In this document: one piece after another, positions 44,417 to 52,575 of the stretch
How positions within the stretch are numbered: position 1 is the first letter of the stretch
Layout of the letters: each line of letters begins with the position of its first letter
NCBI RefSeq assembly: GCF_004137085.1
Contig: NZ_QYBC01000015.1
Span: 108,667 to 172,666 of the forward strand
Length of the DNA stretch: 64,000 bases
Reading direction: 5' to 3'
Source: Lichenibacterium ramalinae
GTDB taxonomy: Bacteria > Pseudomonadota > Alphaproteobacteria > Rhizobiales > Beijerinckiaceae
Notes under the pieces: generated by a model
What the model saw: the letters and a program-made list of their open reading frames with translations, nothing else
The model's database searches: none
What the model was told of the DNA's origin: nothing
Translations under genes and position numbers: made by a program

Positions 44417-46062
44417 AGGATTTCGCAGCGCTGCTCGACCGACTGGCCTTCGAGCCCGGCCGCAACGGCAAGATCCGCCTGATGGCGGCCTACCTCGCCG
44501 CCACCCCCGATCCCGAGCGCGGCTTCGCGCTGGCGGCCCTGACGGACTCCCTGAGCTTCGCCGACGCCAAGCCCGCCATGATCCATGCCCTGGCGGCGGA
44601 GCGCACCGATCCCGTGCTGTTCCAGATGTCCTACCACTACGTCGGGGACCTGTCCGAGACGGTGGCGCTGATGTGGCCGGCCCGCGCCGGCGAGCGGGCG
44701 CCGCCGCTCCTGTCCGACGTGATCCGCACGCTCTCCACAACCGGCAAGGCGACGCTGCCCGGCATCATCGCGGGGTGGCTCGACGGACTCGACGAGATCG
44801 GCCGCTGGGCCCTGCTGAAGCTCATCACGGGTTCGCTGCGCATCGGCGTCTCGGCCCGGCTCGCCAAGACCGCCGTGGCGGCGCTCGGCCCCCACGCTCC
44901 CGACGACATCGAGGAGGTGTGGCACGGGCTCACCCCGCCCTATGCCGAGCTGTTCGCCTATGCGGCCGGGCACGGCCCCAAGCCCGATACGGTCGACCCG
45001 ACGCCCTTCCGGACGCCGATGCTGGCCCATGCGGTCGACGAGGCCAAGGACTTCGCGGCGCTCGACGCAGCGCAGTTTTCCGCCGAATGGAAGTGGGACG
45101 GCATCCGCGTCCAGGCCATCACGGGGTTCGAGCGGGACGGGCGTCCCGCCCAGCGTTTGTATTCGCGCAGCGGCGACGACATCTCGTCGAGCTTCCCCGA
45201 CCTCATGGACAGCCTGGCCAACGGGCGCTGGGGAACGGCGGCGCTCGACGGCGAGCTGCTGGTGGTGATCGACGGGCGCGTGCAGCCCTTCTCCAGCCTG
45301 CAGCAGCGGCTGAACCGCAAGACCGTGTCGGCCAAGACCATCGCCCAGTACCCGATCCATTGCCGGGTCTACGACCTCCTCGTGGCGGATGGCGAGGACC
45401 TGCGGGCACTGCCCTTTGCCGACAGGCGCCGGCGGCTCGAAGCCTTCGTGGCGGCGATCGACGACCCGCGCGTCGACCTGTCGCCCGTCGTGCCCTTCGC
45501 CGATTGGGACGCCCTGGCCGGGATCCGCTCTGACCCCGCCGCCCATGGCGCCGGCGACGATGCCGACGCCATCGAGGGGCTGATGCTGAAGCGCCGCGAC
45601 AGCCCCTACGTGCCGGGCCGGCCGAAGGGGTTGTGGTACAAGTGGAAGCGCCAGCCCTTCAACGTCGATGCCGTGATGATGTATGCCCAGCGCGGCCACG
45701 GCAAGCGCGCCTCCTTCTATTCCGACTACACGTTTGGCGTGTGGAAGGATGGCCCGGAGGGCGAGGTGCTGGTGCCGGTCGGCAAGGCCTATTCGGGCTT
45801 CACCGACCAGGAACTGGTGAAGCTCGACCGCTTCGTGCGCAACAACACCGTCAAGCGCTTCGGCCCGGTGCGCGAGGTGGTGCACACCCGCGAAGAGGGG
45901 CTGGTGCTGGAAATCCTCTTCGAGGGCCTGAACCGCTCGACGCGGCACAAGTCCGGCGTCGCCATGCGCTTTCCCCGCGTCGCCCGCATCCGCTGGGACA
46001 AGCCGACCGCCGAGGCGGACCGGTTCGACGTGCTGGAGAAGATGCTGGCCGCCGAGGCCTGA
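44413..46062 (+). CDS. ATP-dependent DNA ligase (ligase-associated repair set)
   Basis: A 549-residue ligase that seals nicks using ATP. The N-terminal helical domain (about 1-200) carries KLITGSLRIGVSARL. The nucleotidyl-transfer Lys is K227 in EWKWDGIRVQ. Further motifs are LDGELLVV, EGLMLKRRDSPYVPG and WYKWKR. The OB-fold domain follows. It is translationally coupled to the exonuclease, confirming the pair. Confidence 0.95.
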   Translation: MKDFAALLDRLAFEPGRNGKIRLMAAYLAATPDPERGFALAALTDSLSFADAKPAMIHALAAERTDPVLFQMSYHYVGDLSETVALMWPARAGERAPPLLSDVIRTLSTTGKATLPGIIAGWLDGLDEIGRWALLKLITGSLRIGVSARLAKTAVAALGPHAPDDIEEVWHGLTPPYAELFAYAAGHGPKPDTVDPTPFRTPMLAHAVDEAKDFAALDAAQFSAEWKWDGIRVQAITGFERDGRPAQRLYSRSGDDISSSFPDLMDSLANGRWGTAALDGELLVVIDGRVQPFSSLQQRLNRKTVSAKTIAQYPIHCRVYDLLVADGEDLRALPFADRRRRLEAFVAAIDDPRVDLSPVVPFADWDALAGIRSDPAAHGAGDDADAIEGLMLKRRDSPYVPGRPKGLWYKWKRQPFNVDAVMMYAQRGHGKRASFYSDYTFGVWKDGPEGEVLVPVGKAYSGFTDQELVKLDRFVRNNTVKRFGPVREVVHTREEGLVLEILFEGLNRSTRHKSGVAMRFPRVARIRWDKPTAEADRFDVLEKMLAAEA

Positions 46063-46082
46063 GGGGTCCGGCGGCCGCCGCC

Positions 46083-47117
46083 TCAGTCCGGCGCGTCGGC
46101 CGCCACCTTCACCACCACCTTGCCGGTGTTGCGCCCCGCCAAGAGGTCGACGAGCGCCGCCGGGGCATTCTCGAGCCCCGAGACCCGATGCTCCAGCGTC
46201 GCCATCCGGCCCTCGGCGAGCCAGCCCCCGACCTCGCGGCGGAAGTTGTCCTGCTGGTGGGCGAAGTCCCACACGATGAAGCCGCGGATCTCCAGGCGCC
46301 GGCTCAGCACGGCGCGCATCACCTCGGGGACGCGGTTCGGCCCCGGCGGCAGGTCGGTGGCGTTGTACTGAGCCACGAGGCCGCAGACCGGCACGCGGGC
46401 GAAGTCGTTGAGCAGCGGCAGCACCGCCTCCCAGACCGCCCCGCCGACGTTCTCGAAATACACGTCGATCCCCCCCGGGCAGGCCGCCGTCAGGCGCTCC
46501 GCGAAATCGGGCGCCCGGTGGTCCACCGCCGCGTCGAAGCCGAAATGCTCGACCAGCAAACGGCACTTGTCGGGGCCGCCCGCGATGCCGACGGCGCGGC
46601 AGCCGCGCAGCTTCGCGATCTGGCCCACGGTCGCCCCCACCGGCCCGGTGGCGGCCGCCACCACGACGGTCTCGCCCGCCTTGGGCCGGCCGATCTCGGC
46701 AAGGCCGGCATAGGCCGTCATGCCCGGCATGCCGAGCACGCCGAGCGCCGCCGTGACGGGGGCGGGCGCCGGGTCGAGGCGGACCAGGCCCGTGCCGTCC
46801 GACAGCGACGCCGAGCACCAGCCGCAACCCGCCAGGACCAGCGTGCCGGGCGCCCAATCGGGATGGCGCGAGGACTCGACCCGGCACACGGCCTGGCCCG
46901 CCATGACGTCGCCGAGGTCGACGGGCTTGGCATAGGAGCGTCCCGCGCTCATGCGGCCCCGCATATAGGGGTCGAGCGACAGCCACAGCGTTTCCAGCCG
47001 CAGCGTGCCCGCGCCGGGATCGGGGACGGGGCGGTGCACGACCTCGAAATCGTCGGGGCGCGGCTCGCCCTCGGGGCGGCGGCGGAGCAGCACGGCGGTG
47101 GCGGGGAGCGGGGCCAT
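46083..47117 (-). CDS. NADP-dependent oxidoreductase (zinc-free MDR/enoyl reductase type)
   Basis: A 344-residue medium-chain reductase without the zinc-binding cysteines, of the leukotriene B4 12-hydroxydehydrogenase/CurA group. WLSLDPYMRGRMSAGRSYAK is the family opening. The dinucleotide site is VVAAATGPVGATVGQIAK, followed by YFENVGGAVWEAVLPLLND. It converges on the ligase stop with 20 bases between them. The substrate is unknown; such enzymes reduce alpha,beta-unsaturated carbonyls. Confidence 0.9.
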   Translation of the reverse strand: MAPLPATAVLLRRRPEGEPRPDDFEVVHRPVPDPGAGTLRLETLWLSLDPYMRGRMSAGRSYAKPVDLGDVMAGQAVCRVESSRHPDWAPGTLVLAGCGWCSASLSDGTGLVRLDPAPAPVTAALGVLGMPGMTAYAGLAEIGRPKAGETVVVAAATGPVGATVGQIAKLRGCRAVGIAGGPDKCRLLVEHFGFDAAVDHRAPDFAERLTAACPGGIDVYFENVGGAVWEAVLPLLNDFARVPVCGLVAQYNATDLPPGPNRVPEVMRAVLSRRLEIRGFIVWDFAHQQDNFRREVGGWLAEGRMATLEHRVSGLENAPAALVDLLAGRNTGKVVVKVAADAPD

Positions 47118-47323
47118 GGGACGTTCTCGGGGGCCGGGCGCGGCCGACGGGCCGCTGTGGGATGTCGTCGACAACGCGCCGGGCCGTCGATGGACGCAAG
47201 GCGTCCCGGCCGATGCCCGCCGGCCTGACCCGGCGGCCTGACCCACCCGCCGCCGCGGCCTTGCGCGCCGGGCCCGCGCCCGCCAGATTGCCGCGCCACG
47301 GCCGAGCCGACGAGGAGAACCCC

Positions 47324-48505
47324 ATGCCGAGCACCATTGCCGCCTTCGACCGAATGGGCGAGGAGAACGCCTTCGCGGTGCTGGCGCGCGCCACCGAACT
47401 CGGCCGCCAGGGGCGCGACATCATCAACCTCGGCATCGGCCAGCCCGACTTCGCCACGCCGCCCAACGTCGTCGAGGCCGCCGTCAGGGCGCTGCGCGAC
47501 GGGCACCACGGCTACACGCCGGCGACCGGCATCCTGCCGCTGCGCGAGGCGCTCGCGGCCGACCTCCACCGTCGCCTCGGCGTCACGGTCTCGCCCGACA
47601 ACATCGCCGTGGTGCCGGGCGGCAAGGTGACGATGTTCGCCGCCATCCTGATGTTCGGCGAGCCCGGCGTCGAGATCGTCTACCCCGACCCCGGCTTCCC
47701 CATCTACCGGTCCATGATCGAGTTCACGGGCGCGACCCCGGTGCCCCTGCCGATGCGCGAAGCCAACGGCTTCGCCTTCTCGGCCGAGGAAGCCCTGGCG
47801 CTGCTGGGGCCGCGCACCCGCCTCGTCATCCTCAACTCGCCCGCCAACCCGACCGGCGGCGTCACGCCCAAGGCGGAGGTGGACGCCTTCGTGGCGGGGC
47901 TTGAGCGCTTCCCGGAGGTGGCGGTGCTGTCGGACGAGATCTACGGCCAGATGACCTACGACGGGCTGGCCCACACGAGCCTGCTCGCCTACCCGTCGCT
48001 GCGCGACCGCCTCATCATGCTCGATGGCTGGTCCAAGACCTACGCCATGACGGGCTGGCGCATGGGCTACGCGGTCTGGCCGGACGGGCTGATCGACAGG
48101 CTGCGCAAGCTGGCGGTGAACTGCTGGTCCTGCGTCAACGCCCCGGCGCAATGGGCCGGCATCGAGGCCCTGACGGGCCCGCAGGATGCCGTGCACGCCA
48201 TGGTGGCGGAGTTCGACCGGCGGCGGCGCGTCGTGGTGGAAGGGCTGAACGCGCTGCCGGGGGTGAGCTGCGCCACGCCCAAGGGCGCCTTCTACGCCTT
48301 CCCCAACATCGCCGCCACGGGCTGGCGGGCCAAGCCGCTGGCCGCGGCCCTGCTGGAGACAGCCGGGGTCGCCACGATCGGCGGGCCGGATTTCGGGGTC
48401 CACGGCGAGGGCTACATCCGCCTCAGCTATGCCGACTCGATCCCCAACATCCGGCGCGCCCTGGAGCGGATGGGCGAATTCCTGGCGAACACCACGCCGT
48501 CCTGA
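47324..48505 (+). CDS. Class I/II pyridoxal phosphate aminotransferase
   Basis: A 393-residue fold-type I aminotransferase. GIGQPDFATPPNVVEAAV, the NPTGG motif, VLSDEIYGQMTYDG and the PLP Lys in WSKTYAMTGWRMGY are all present. It resembles AspC/alanine-type enzymes of alphaproteobacteria; amino donor specificity cannot be read. CGAGGAG precedes the start. A hairpin (CCCTGGC/GCCAGGG, 48548-48567) lies 43 bases after the stop. Confidence 0.92.
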   Translation: MPSTIAAFDRMGEENAFAVLARATELGRQGRDIINLGIGQPDFATPPNVVEAAVRALRDGHHGYTPATGILPLREALAADLHRRLGVTVSPDNIAVVPGGKVTMFAAILMFGEPGVEIVYPDPGFPIYRSMIEFTGATPVPLPMREANGFAFSAEEALALLGPRTRLVILNSPANPTGGVTPKAEVDAFVAGLERFPEVAVLSDEIYGQMTYDGLAHTSLLAYPSLRDRLIMLDGWSKTYAMTGWRMGYAVWPDGLIDRLRKLAVNCWSCVNAPAQWAGIEALTGPQDAVHAMVAEFDRRRRVVVEGLNALPGVSCATPKGAFYAFPNIAATGWRAKPLAAALLETAGVATIGGPDFGVHGEGYIRLSYADSIPNIRRALERMGEFLANTTPS

Positions 48506-48547
48506 GCGGAACGGTCAAAAATCCGTCAATAAGGCCACGAAATGTCG

Positions 48548-48567
48548 CCCTGGCGCTTGTGCCAGGG
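48548..48567 (+). terminator. Weak hairpin after the aminotransferase gene
   Basis: CCCTGGC pairs with GCCAGGG around a six-base loop. The downstream TCGTTCCTGT is only moderately T-rich. Confidence 0.4.
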
Positions 48568-48596
48568 TCGTTCCTGTGGTCTAGAACCAGCCCAAG

Positions 48597-48623
48597 AAAA
48601 AAAGGCCACCCCGAAGGGCGACC
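48597..48623 (-). terminator. Rho-independent terminator with TTCG loop and T7 tract
   Basis: On the minus strand GGTCGCCC-TTCG-GGGTGGCC folds as an eight-pair stem (including G-T pairs) with a UUCG tetraloop, directly followed by seven Ts. This is the clearest intrinsic terminator in the window. No protein gene ends here, so it must terminate a small RNA. Confidence 0.9.
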
Positions 48624-48675
48624 CAAGTCTAGGGAGGAAACGCCCAAGAAGGGCATGCAACGCGTGCGTTGCAGG
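48597..48675 (-). ncRNA. Candidate trans-acting small RNA
   Basis: About 79 bases on the minus strand with the design of an Hfq-type sRNA. A first hairpin (GCAACG-CACG-CGTTGC) and a second (GCCC-TTCTT-GGGC) are followed by the unpaired, anti-ribosome-site word TTTCCTCCC, then a classical terminator. Upstream, TTGCGC and ATAGAA stand 16 bases apart as possible -35 and -10 elements ending near 48680. No peptide frame with a ribosome site is present. The layout resembles alphaproteobacterial AbcR-type sRNAs, but family membership is not certain. Confidence 0.6.
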
Positions 48676-48872
48676 ATGTTTCTATGCTGCGCCGCACAAA
48701 AGCGCAAGCCCTTTCCGCATCCGTCGTACGATTCGACCAGAATGGGACCGCCGAGGCGTGCCATGCGGCAGCGGGCCGGTCCCCTACGGCTTCCCGCACA
48801 TCCGGCCGCCGCGTCCCCGACGACCTCCTCCATCAGCGCCCTTCTGGCGGCACTCCTCCGTCAGCCCCTCTT

Positions 48873-49553
48873 TCAGGGCCTGGGCATCGATGCCCGTCCG
48901 GAAGCGGCGCGGGCGCCGACGACCTGGTTGAGCCCCATCACGATCAGCACGGCGACGAGGTGGGCGGCGAGGTCGACGGCCGACGCGTCGTAAGGGTGGT
49001 CGAAGTTCAGCAGCGTCGCCGAAGCTGCCGCGATGGCCAGCCCCGACACCAGCGCGGTGAGGTTGGGCCGCAGCGGACAGGCGCGGCGCACCATCACGGC
49101 CATCACGGCCATCAGCGGCACCGAGATCAGCACGATGTTGAGGAGGCAGTGGCGGGCCTCGCCCATGCCGCCCTCGCCCATGCCGCCCCCGTCCGGCATC
49201 GTCCAGGTGCGCAGGCAGCCGAGGCCGCTGGCCGACATCCACAGGACGAGCGCCGGGACGGGCAGCAGAGCCCAGCGGGCGCTGCGGCCCGGCACGCTGA
49301 GTTCGAAGGCCGCCAGCGCGGCCAGCACCGCCGTCGTGGTCGAGGCGAGGACGGCGAGCCACATGTCGGGGGCGACCATCAGCCGGCGGCCCAGCGCCGG
49401 CAGGTCGCAGGACAGCGCCAGTCCCGCCGCCAGCACGGCCGCGATGCCGATCCAGCACGCGGCCCGCACCGGAGGGGAGGGCAGGCGCCGCACGGGGGCG
49501 AGGTCGGCCGAGAGCCGCGCCACCACGTCGTCGAGCCGGCGGTCCGTCGCCAT
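48873..49553 (-). CDS. DUF1109/NrsF-type anti-sigma factor
   Basis: A 226-residue membrane protein with six predicted helices and a soluble N-terminus (about 35 residues with RLDDVVARLSADLAP). The ATG overlaps the stop of the ECF sigma gene. This pair, ECF sigma plus DUF1109 protein, is a known alphaproteobacterial unit in which the membrane protein holds the sigma factor inactive until a stress (for NrsF, metal or oxidative) releases it. A GTG at 49556 is an alternative start. Confidence 0.85.
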   Translation of the reverse strand: MATDRRLDDVVARLSADLAPVRRLPSPPVRAACWIGIAAVLAAGLALSCDLPALGRRLMVAPDMWLAVLASTTTAVLAALAAFELSVPGRSARWALLPVPALVLWMSASGLGCLRTWTMPDGGGMGEGGMGEARHCLLNIVLISVPLMAVMAVMVRRACPLRPNLTALVSGLAIAAASATLLNFDHPYDASAVDLAAHLVAVLIVMGLNQVVGARAASGRASMPRP

Positions 49554-50137
49554 CACTCCGCCCCGTCGAAGCGGGCCCGCAGCGTCTTCAACGCGCGATG
49601 CAGGTTCACCTTGAGGGCACCCTTGGTCTTGCCGGTCTCGGCCGCCGCCTCGGCGAGGGAGCGCTGCCGCACCGCCAGCAGCTCCACGGCTTCGCGCTGG
49701 CCGGGCGAGAGCGCCGCGACGGCGCCGCGCATCTCGCGCTCGCGGGTGTCGCGCTCCAGCGCGCCTTCGGGCGTGGTGCCGGCATCCGGGAAGGCGTCAT
49801 AGGCCAGGTCGTCCGAGATCTCGCGCCGCTCCTGGCGGCCGCGGTGGCGCAGGTGGTCGATGGCGCGGCGTTGCGCGATGGCGCCGAGCCAATGGGCGAA
49901 GGAGCGCGACGGGTCATAGGTGTGGCGCGCCCGGTGCACCGTGATGAGAACGTCCTGGACCACGTCGTCGAGGCTTTCGGGGCGCACGCCCGTGCGGCGC
50001 GCCACCCGCTTGATGTGGGGGATGCAGTCGCGCAGGAGCCGGTCGTAGGCCTGGCGGTCGCCCGCCTGCGCGGCCGCCATGAGGCCCGACCAGGCGAGGT
50101 CGCTCGGGGCGATGTGGGCGGGGCTCACGCGTTCCAT
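49553..50137 (-). CDS. ECF-family RNA polymerase sigma factor
   Basis: A 194-residue ECF sigma. Region 2: DDVVQDVLITVHRARHTYDP and FAHWLGAIAQRRAIDHLRH. Region 4: LSPGQREAVELLAVRQRSLA followed by AAAETGKTKGALKVNLHRAL. It belongs with the overlapping DUF1109 anti-sigma gene. A good -35/-10 pair lies 36 bases before the start. The DUF1007 and nickel/cobalt exporter genes are divergent from it, suggesting metal-related regulation. Confidence 0.92.
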   Translation of the reverse strand: MERVSPAHIAPSDLAWSGLMAAAQAGDRQAYDRLLRDCIPHIKRVARRTGVRPESLDDVVQDVLITVHRARHTYDPSRSFAHWLGAIAQRRAIDHLRHRGRQERREISDDLAYDAFPDAGTTPEGALERDTREREMRGAVAALSPGQREAVELLAVRQRSLAEAAAETGKTKGALKVNLHRALKTLRARFDGAE

Positions 50138-50172
50138 GCCGCTCCGGATGGGCGCGCCGACGGCCCCTGGCC

Positions 50173-50200
50173 TGTATAATCCTGCACTTCCCAAGGTCAA
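50173..50200 (-). promoter_or_regulatory. Candidate sigma-70-type promoter of the ECF operon
   Basis: On the minus strand TTGACC and TATACA are separated by 16 bases, 36 bases upstream of the sigma-factor start. Both hexamers are close to the housekeeping consensus. Confidence 0.55.
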
Positions 50201-50417
50201 AGCGGCCCGTCTCCCGGCAGCTCCACGGCAGCCTCCGCCATTCGGGTGTTCGCCGGGGCTCGCGCCGGGGTTACGCGGTGGCGGCCCGGGAAATGCCTGA
50301 GGCCGCGGCGAAGCCGGCCCGTGGCTTGCGCCGTGGGCGGGGCCGCCTCGAAACCGCCGAACTCGGCCGTCACTGCCGCCGGGGTCCGGCACGGTCGCCG
50401 GCCGGGATGGGGGACAG

Positions 50418-51098
50418 ATGCGCCGGAAGCCTCACTCGCGCCCGCCGTGGCCCCGCCTCTCCCGCTCCGTCGCCGCCCTCGCCGCCGCGCTGCTCCTGGG
50501 GAGCGCCACGGCCGCCGCCGCCCACCCACACGTCTTCGTCACCGCCAAGGAGACCGTGCTGTTCGGCCCCGACGGGACCGTGACGGGCGTGCGCGCCGCC
50601 TGGACCTTCGACGACATGTATTCGTCCTTCGTCATCCAGGGGCTTGGCGACCCCGGCCAGCTGCTCACCCCCGAGCAACTCGCCCCACTCGCCAAGACCA
50701 ACGTCGAATCCCTCGCCGAATTCGGCTATTTCACCGTCGCCAAGCTCGGCGGCCACGCGCTGGCGTTCGGCGAACCGGTGGACTACTCGCTCGCGGAAAG
50801 CCCGGACAAGCTCGTGACGTTGTTCTTCACCCTCCCGCTGAAGGTGCCGGTCCGCCCGGTGCCGGCCCTCAACGTCAGCGTCTACGACCCGACCTATTTC
50901 GTGTCCTTCGGCATGGACGATCACGACCCCGTCCGCCTCGAGGGCGCCCCCCCCGGCTGCTCCACCAGCGTCATCAAGCCCCGGCCGCTCGACGCCTCGG
51001 ACAACCAGAAGCTTTCCGAAGCCTTCTTCGCCAACATGTCGCCCGGGCAGGACTTCGGCATCAAGCTGTCGTCCAAGGTGATGGTGGCGTGCCCGTGA
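50418..51098 (+). CDS. DUF1007-family exported protein
   Basis: A 226-residue protein with a signal peptide (cleavage near ATAAAAHPH). The mature start HPHVFV and the block FDDMYSSFVI are family signatures. DUF1007 proteins occur beside nickel/cobalt exporters and may deliver metal in the periplasm. Its TGA overlaps the GTG of the next gene, so the two are translationally coupled. Confidence 0.85.
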   Translation: MRRKPHSRPPWPRLSRSVAALAAALLLGSATAAAAHPHVFVTAKETVLFGPDGTVTGVRAAWTFDDMYSSFVIQGLGDPGQLLTPEQLAPLAKTNVESLAEFGYFTVAKLGGHALAFGEPVDYSLAESPDKLVTLFFTLPLKVPVRPVPALNVSVYDPTYFVSFGMDDHDPVRLEGAPPGCSTSVIKPRPLDASDNQKLSEAFFANMSPGQDFGIKLSSKVMVACP

Positions 51099-52216
51099 GG
51101 GCGTCGTGCCGGCTCGGCGCCGCGCGGCTGGTGGCGCTCGGCGCCCTGCTGGCGCTCGGCGCGCTGCTGCTCGCCGAACCCGCCCTGGCCCAGGCCAAGA
51201 ACCCCTTCAGCGTCGGCATCTCGGAGGGGGGCGGCCCCAGCACGGGCCTCATGGGCTGGATCCTCAGCCAGCAGGGCTTCTTCGAGCGGTCGCTGTCGGC
51301 GGCGGTGCGGGCCAGCCGGACGGATGCCGGGGCGCTGCCCTGGCTGGCCGGGCTCAGCTTCGTCTACGGCGTGCTGCATGCGGCCGGCCCCGGCCACGGC
51401 AAGGCCGTGCTGGCCTCCTACATGGTCGCCAACGCGCGCGCGCTGCGCCGCGGCATCGCCCTGTCCTTCCTGGCGGCGCTGCTGCAGGCCGCCGTCGCCG
51501 TCGCCCTCGTGGGCCTGCTGTCGCTGGTGTTCCGCGCCACCGCCACCGGCATGCGCCAGGGCGCGGCCCTCATCGAGACGGTGAGCTACGTCGGCGTCGC
51601 CGGGCTCGGCCTGTGGCTCACCTGGCGCAAGGGCGCGGCCGTGCTGGCCGCCTGGCGGGCCCGGCCCCGCGCCGCGCCGGCACCCTTCGCGCTCGCCCTC
51701 GCGGCCCCCGAGGCGCCGGCCCCGCGCGCCTACCGCCTCGGCGCCCCGGCCTGCGCGGCCCATGAGGCGCCCGTCGGCCGTTCGGCCTTCGCCTGCACGG
51801 CCGAGGCCGGCGCCGCGCCGCACCTCCACGGCCCCGGTTGCGGGCATTTCCACGCCCCCGATCCCGCGCTGCTGGGCGAGGGCTTCTCGTGGCGCGAAGC
51901 GATCTCCACCGTGGTGGCGGCCGGGGCGCGCCCCTGTTCGGGCGCCATCCTGGTGCTGGTCTTCGCCCTGGCGCAGGGCATCTTCCTCGCCGGCGTCGGG
52001 GCGACGGTGGTGATGGCGCTCGGCACCGCCATCACCACGGCGGCGCTGGCCGCCACGGCCGTGCTGGCCAAGGGCGTGGCGCTGCGCCTCGCCGGCGCCG
52101 ATGCCGGCCGCGGCGCGCTGGTGGCGCGCGGCCTCGAACTCCTCGCCGCCCTGCTGGTGCTAGCGGTCGGCGTGTCCCTGCTCTTCGGCGTGGGGCCGCT
52201 GCAGGGGCTGGCCTAG
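51095..52216 (+). CDS. Nickel/cobalt exporter (RcnA/NrsH-like)
   Basis: A 373-residue membrane protein starting at a GTG that overlaps the DUF1007 stop. It has a signal-like first helix, then six or more membrane segments. The metal motif HAAGPGHGKAVLASY and the His/Cys-rich cytoplasmic loop (HLHGPGCGHFHAP) are hallmarks of NiCoT/RcnA exporters, as is AGARPCSGAILVLVFALAQG. It probably confers nickel or cobalt tolerance. Confidence 0.9.
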   Translation: MRASCRLGAARLVALGALLALGALLLAEPALAQAKNPFSVGISEGGGPSTGLMGWILSQQGFFERSLSAAVRASRTDAGALPWLAGLSFVYGVLHAAGPGHGKAVLASYMVANARALRRGIALSFLAALLQAAVAVALVGLLSLVFRATATGMRQGAALIETVSYVGVAGLGLWLTWRKGAAVLAAWRARPRAAPAPFALALAAPEAPAPRAYRLGAPACAAHEAPVGRSAFACTAEAGAAPHLHGPGCGHFHAPDPALLGEGFSWREAISTVVAAGARPCSGAILVLVFALAQGIFLAGVGATVVMALGTAITTAALAATAVLAKGVALRLAGADAGRGALVARGLELLAALLVLAVGVSLLFGVGPLQGLA

Positions 52217-52575
52217 GGTCGGACCTCGGTCAGCCTGACCATGCCGGGTCCGATCCCGACTCAAGCGTGGCGATCATGGGGTCATCCGTGACGCTCTTCA
52301 GGAGGGTTGACAGCGTGATCGCCCCCCGCTGCAACTTCGCGGCGTCGCGATGACGATCTCGCACGCCGCTCGGCATTCTGATCGGGCGCACCTTGGTCCC
52401 GTCGACCGGACGGAGCCGGGTCATCGGCAGGAAGCGTTCCGCAGGCCGCGCCGTTCTGGCCTCGGCACTCGCCGTGCCGCTCACCGACCCGATGCAGGAT
52501 CCGACGGCCGGCGGATCTCGACACGAGCGCCGGCGGTGCCATAGTCTGGTTGAAACAACCCGGACGCATCGACCC
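52217..52575. other. Gap before the caspase-Sel1 gene
   Basis: A minus-strand frame (52230 to about 52583) has a protein-like end (AITLSTLLKSVTDD) but no start or ribosome site, and is left uncalled. No promoter for the following gene is obvious. Confidence 0.35.

Noticed and set aside
44374..47466. A 1030-codon minus-strand open frame across the ligase and oxidoreductase
   Set aside because: A GC-driven shadow; the ligase on the plus strand and the oxidoreductase in another minus frame have complete motifs.
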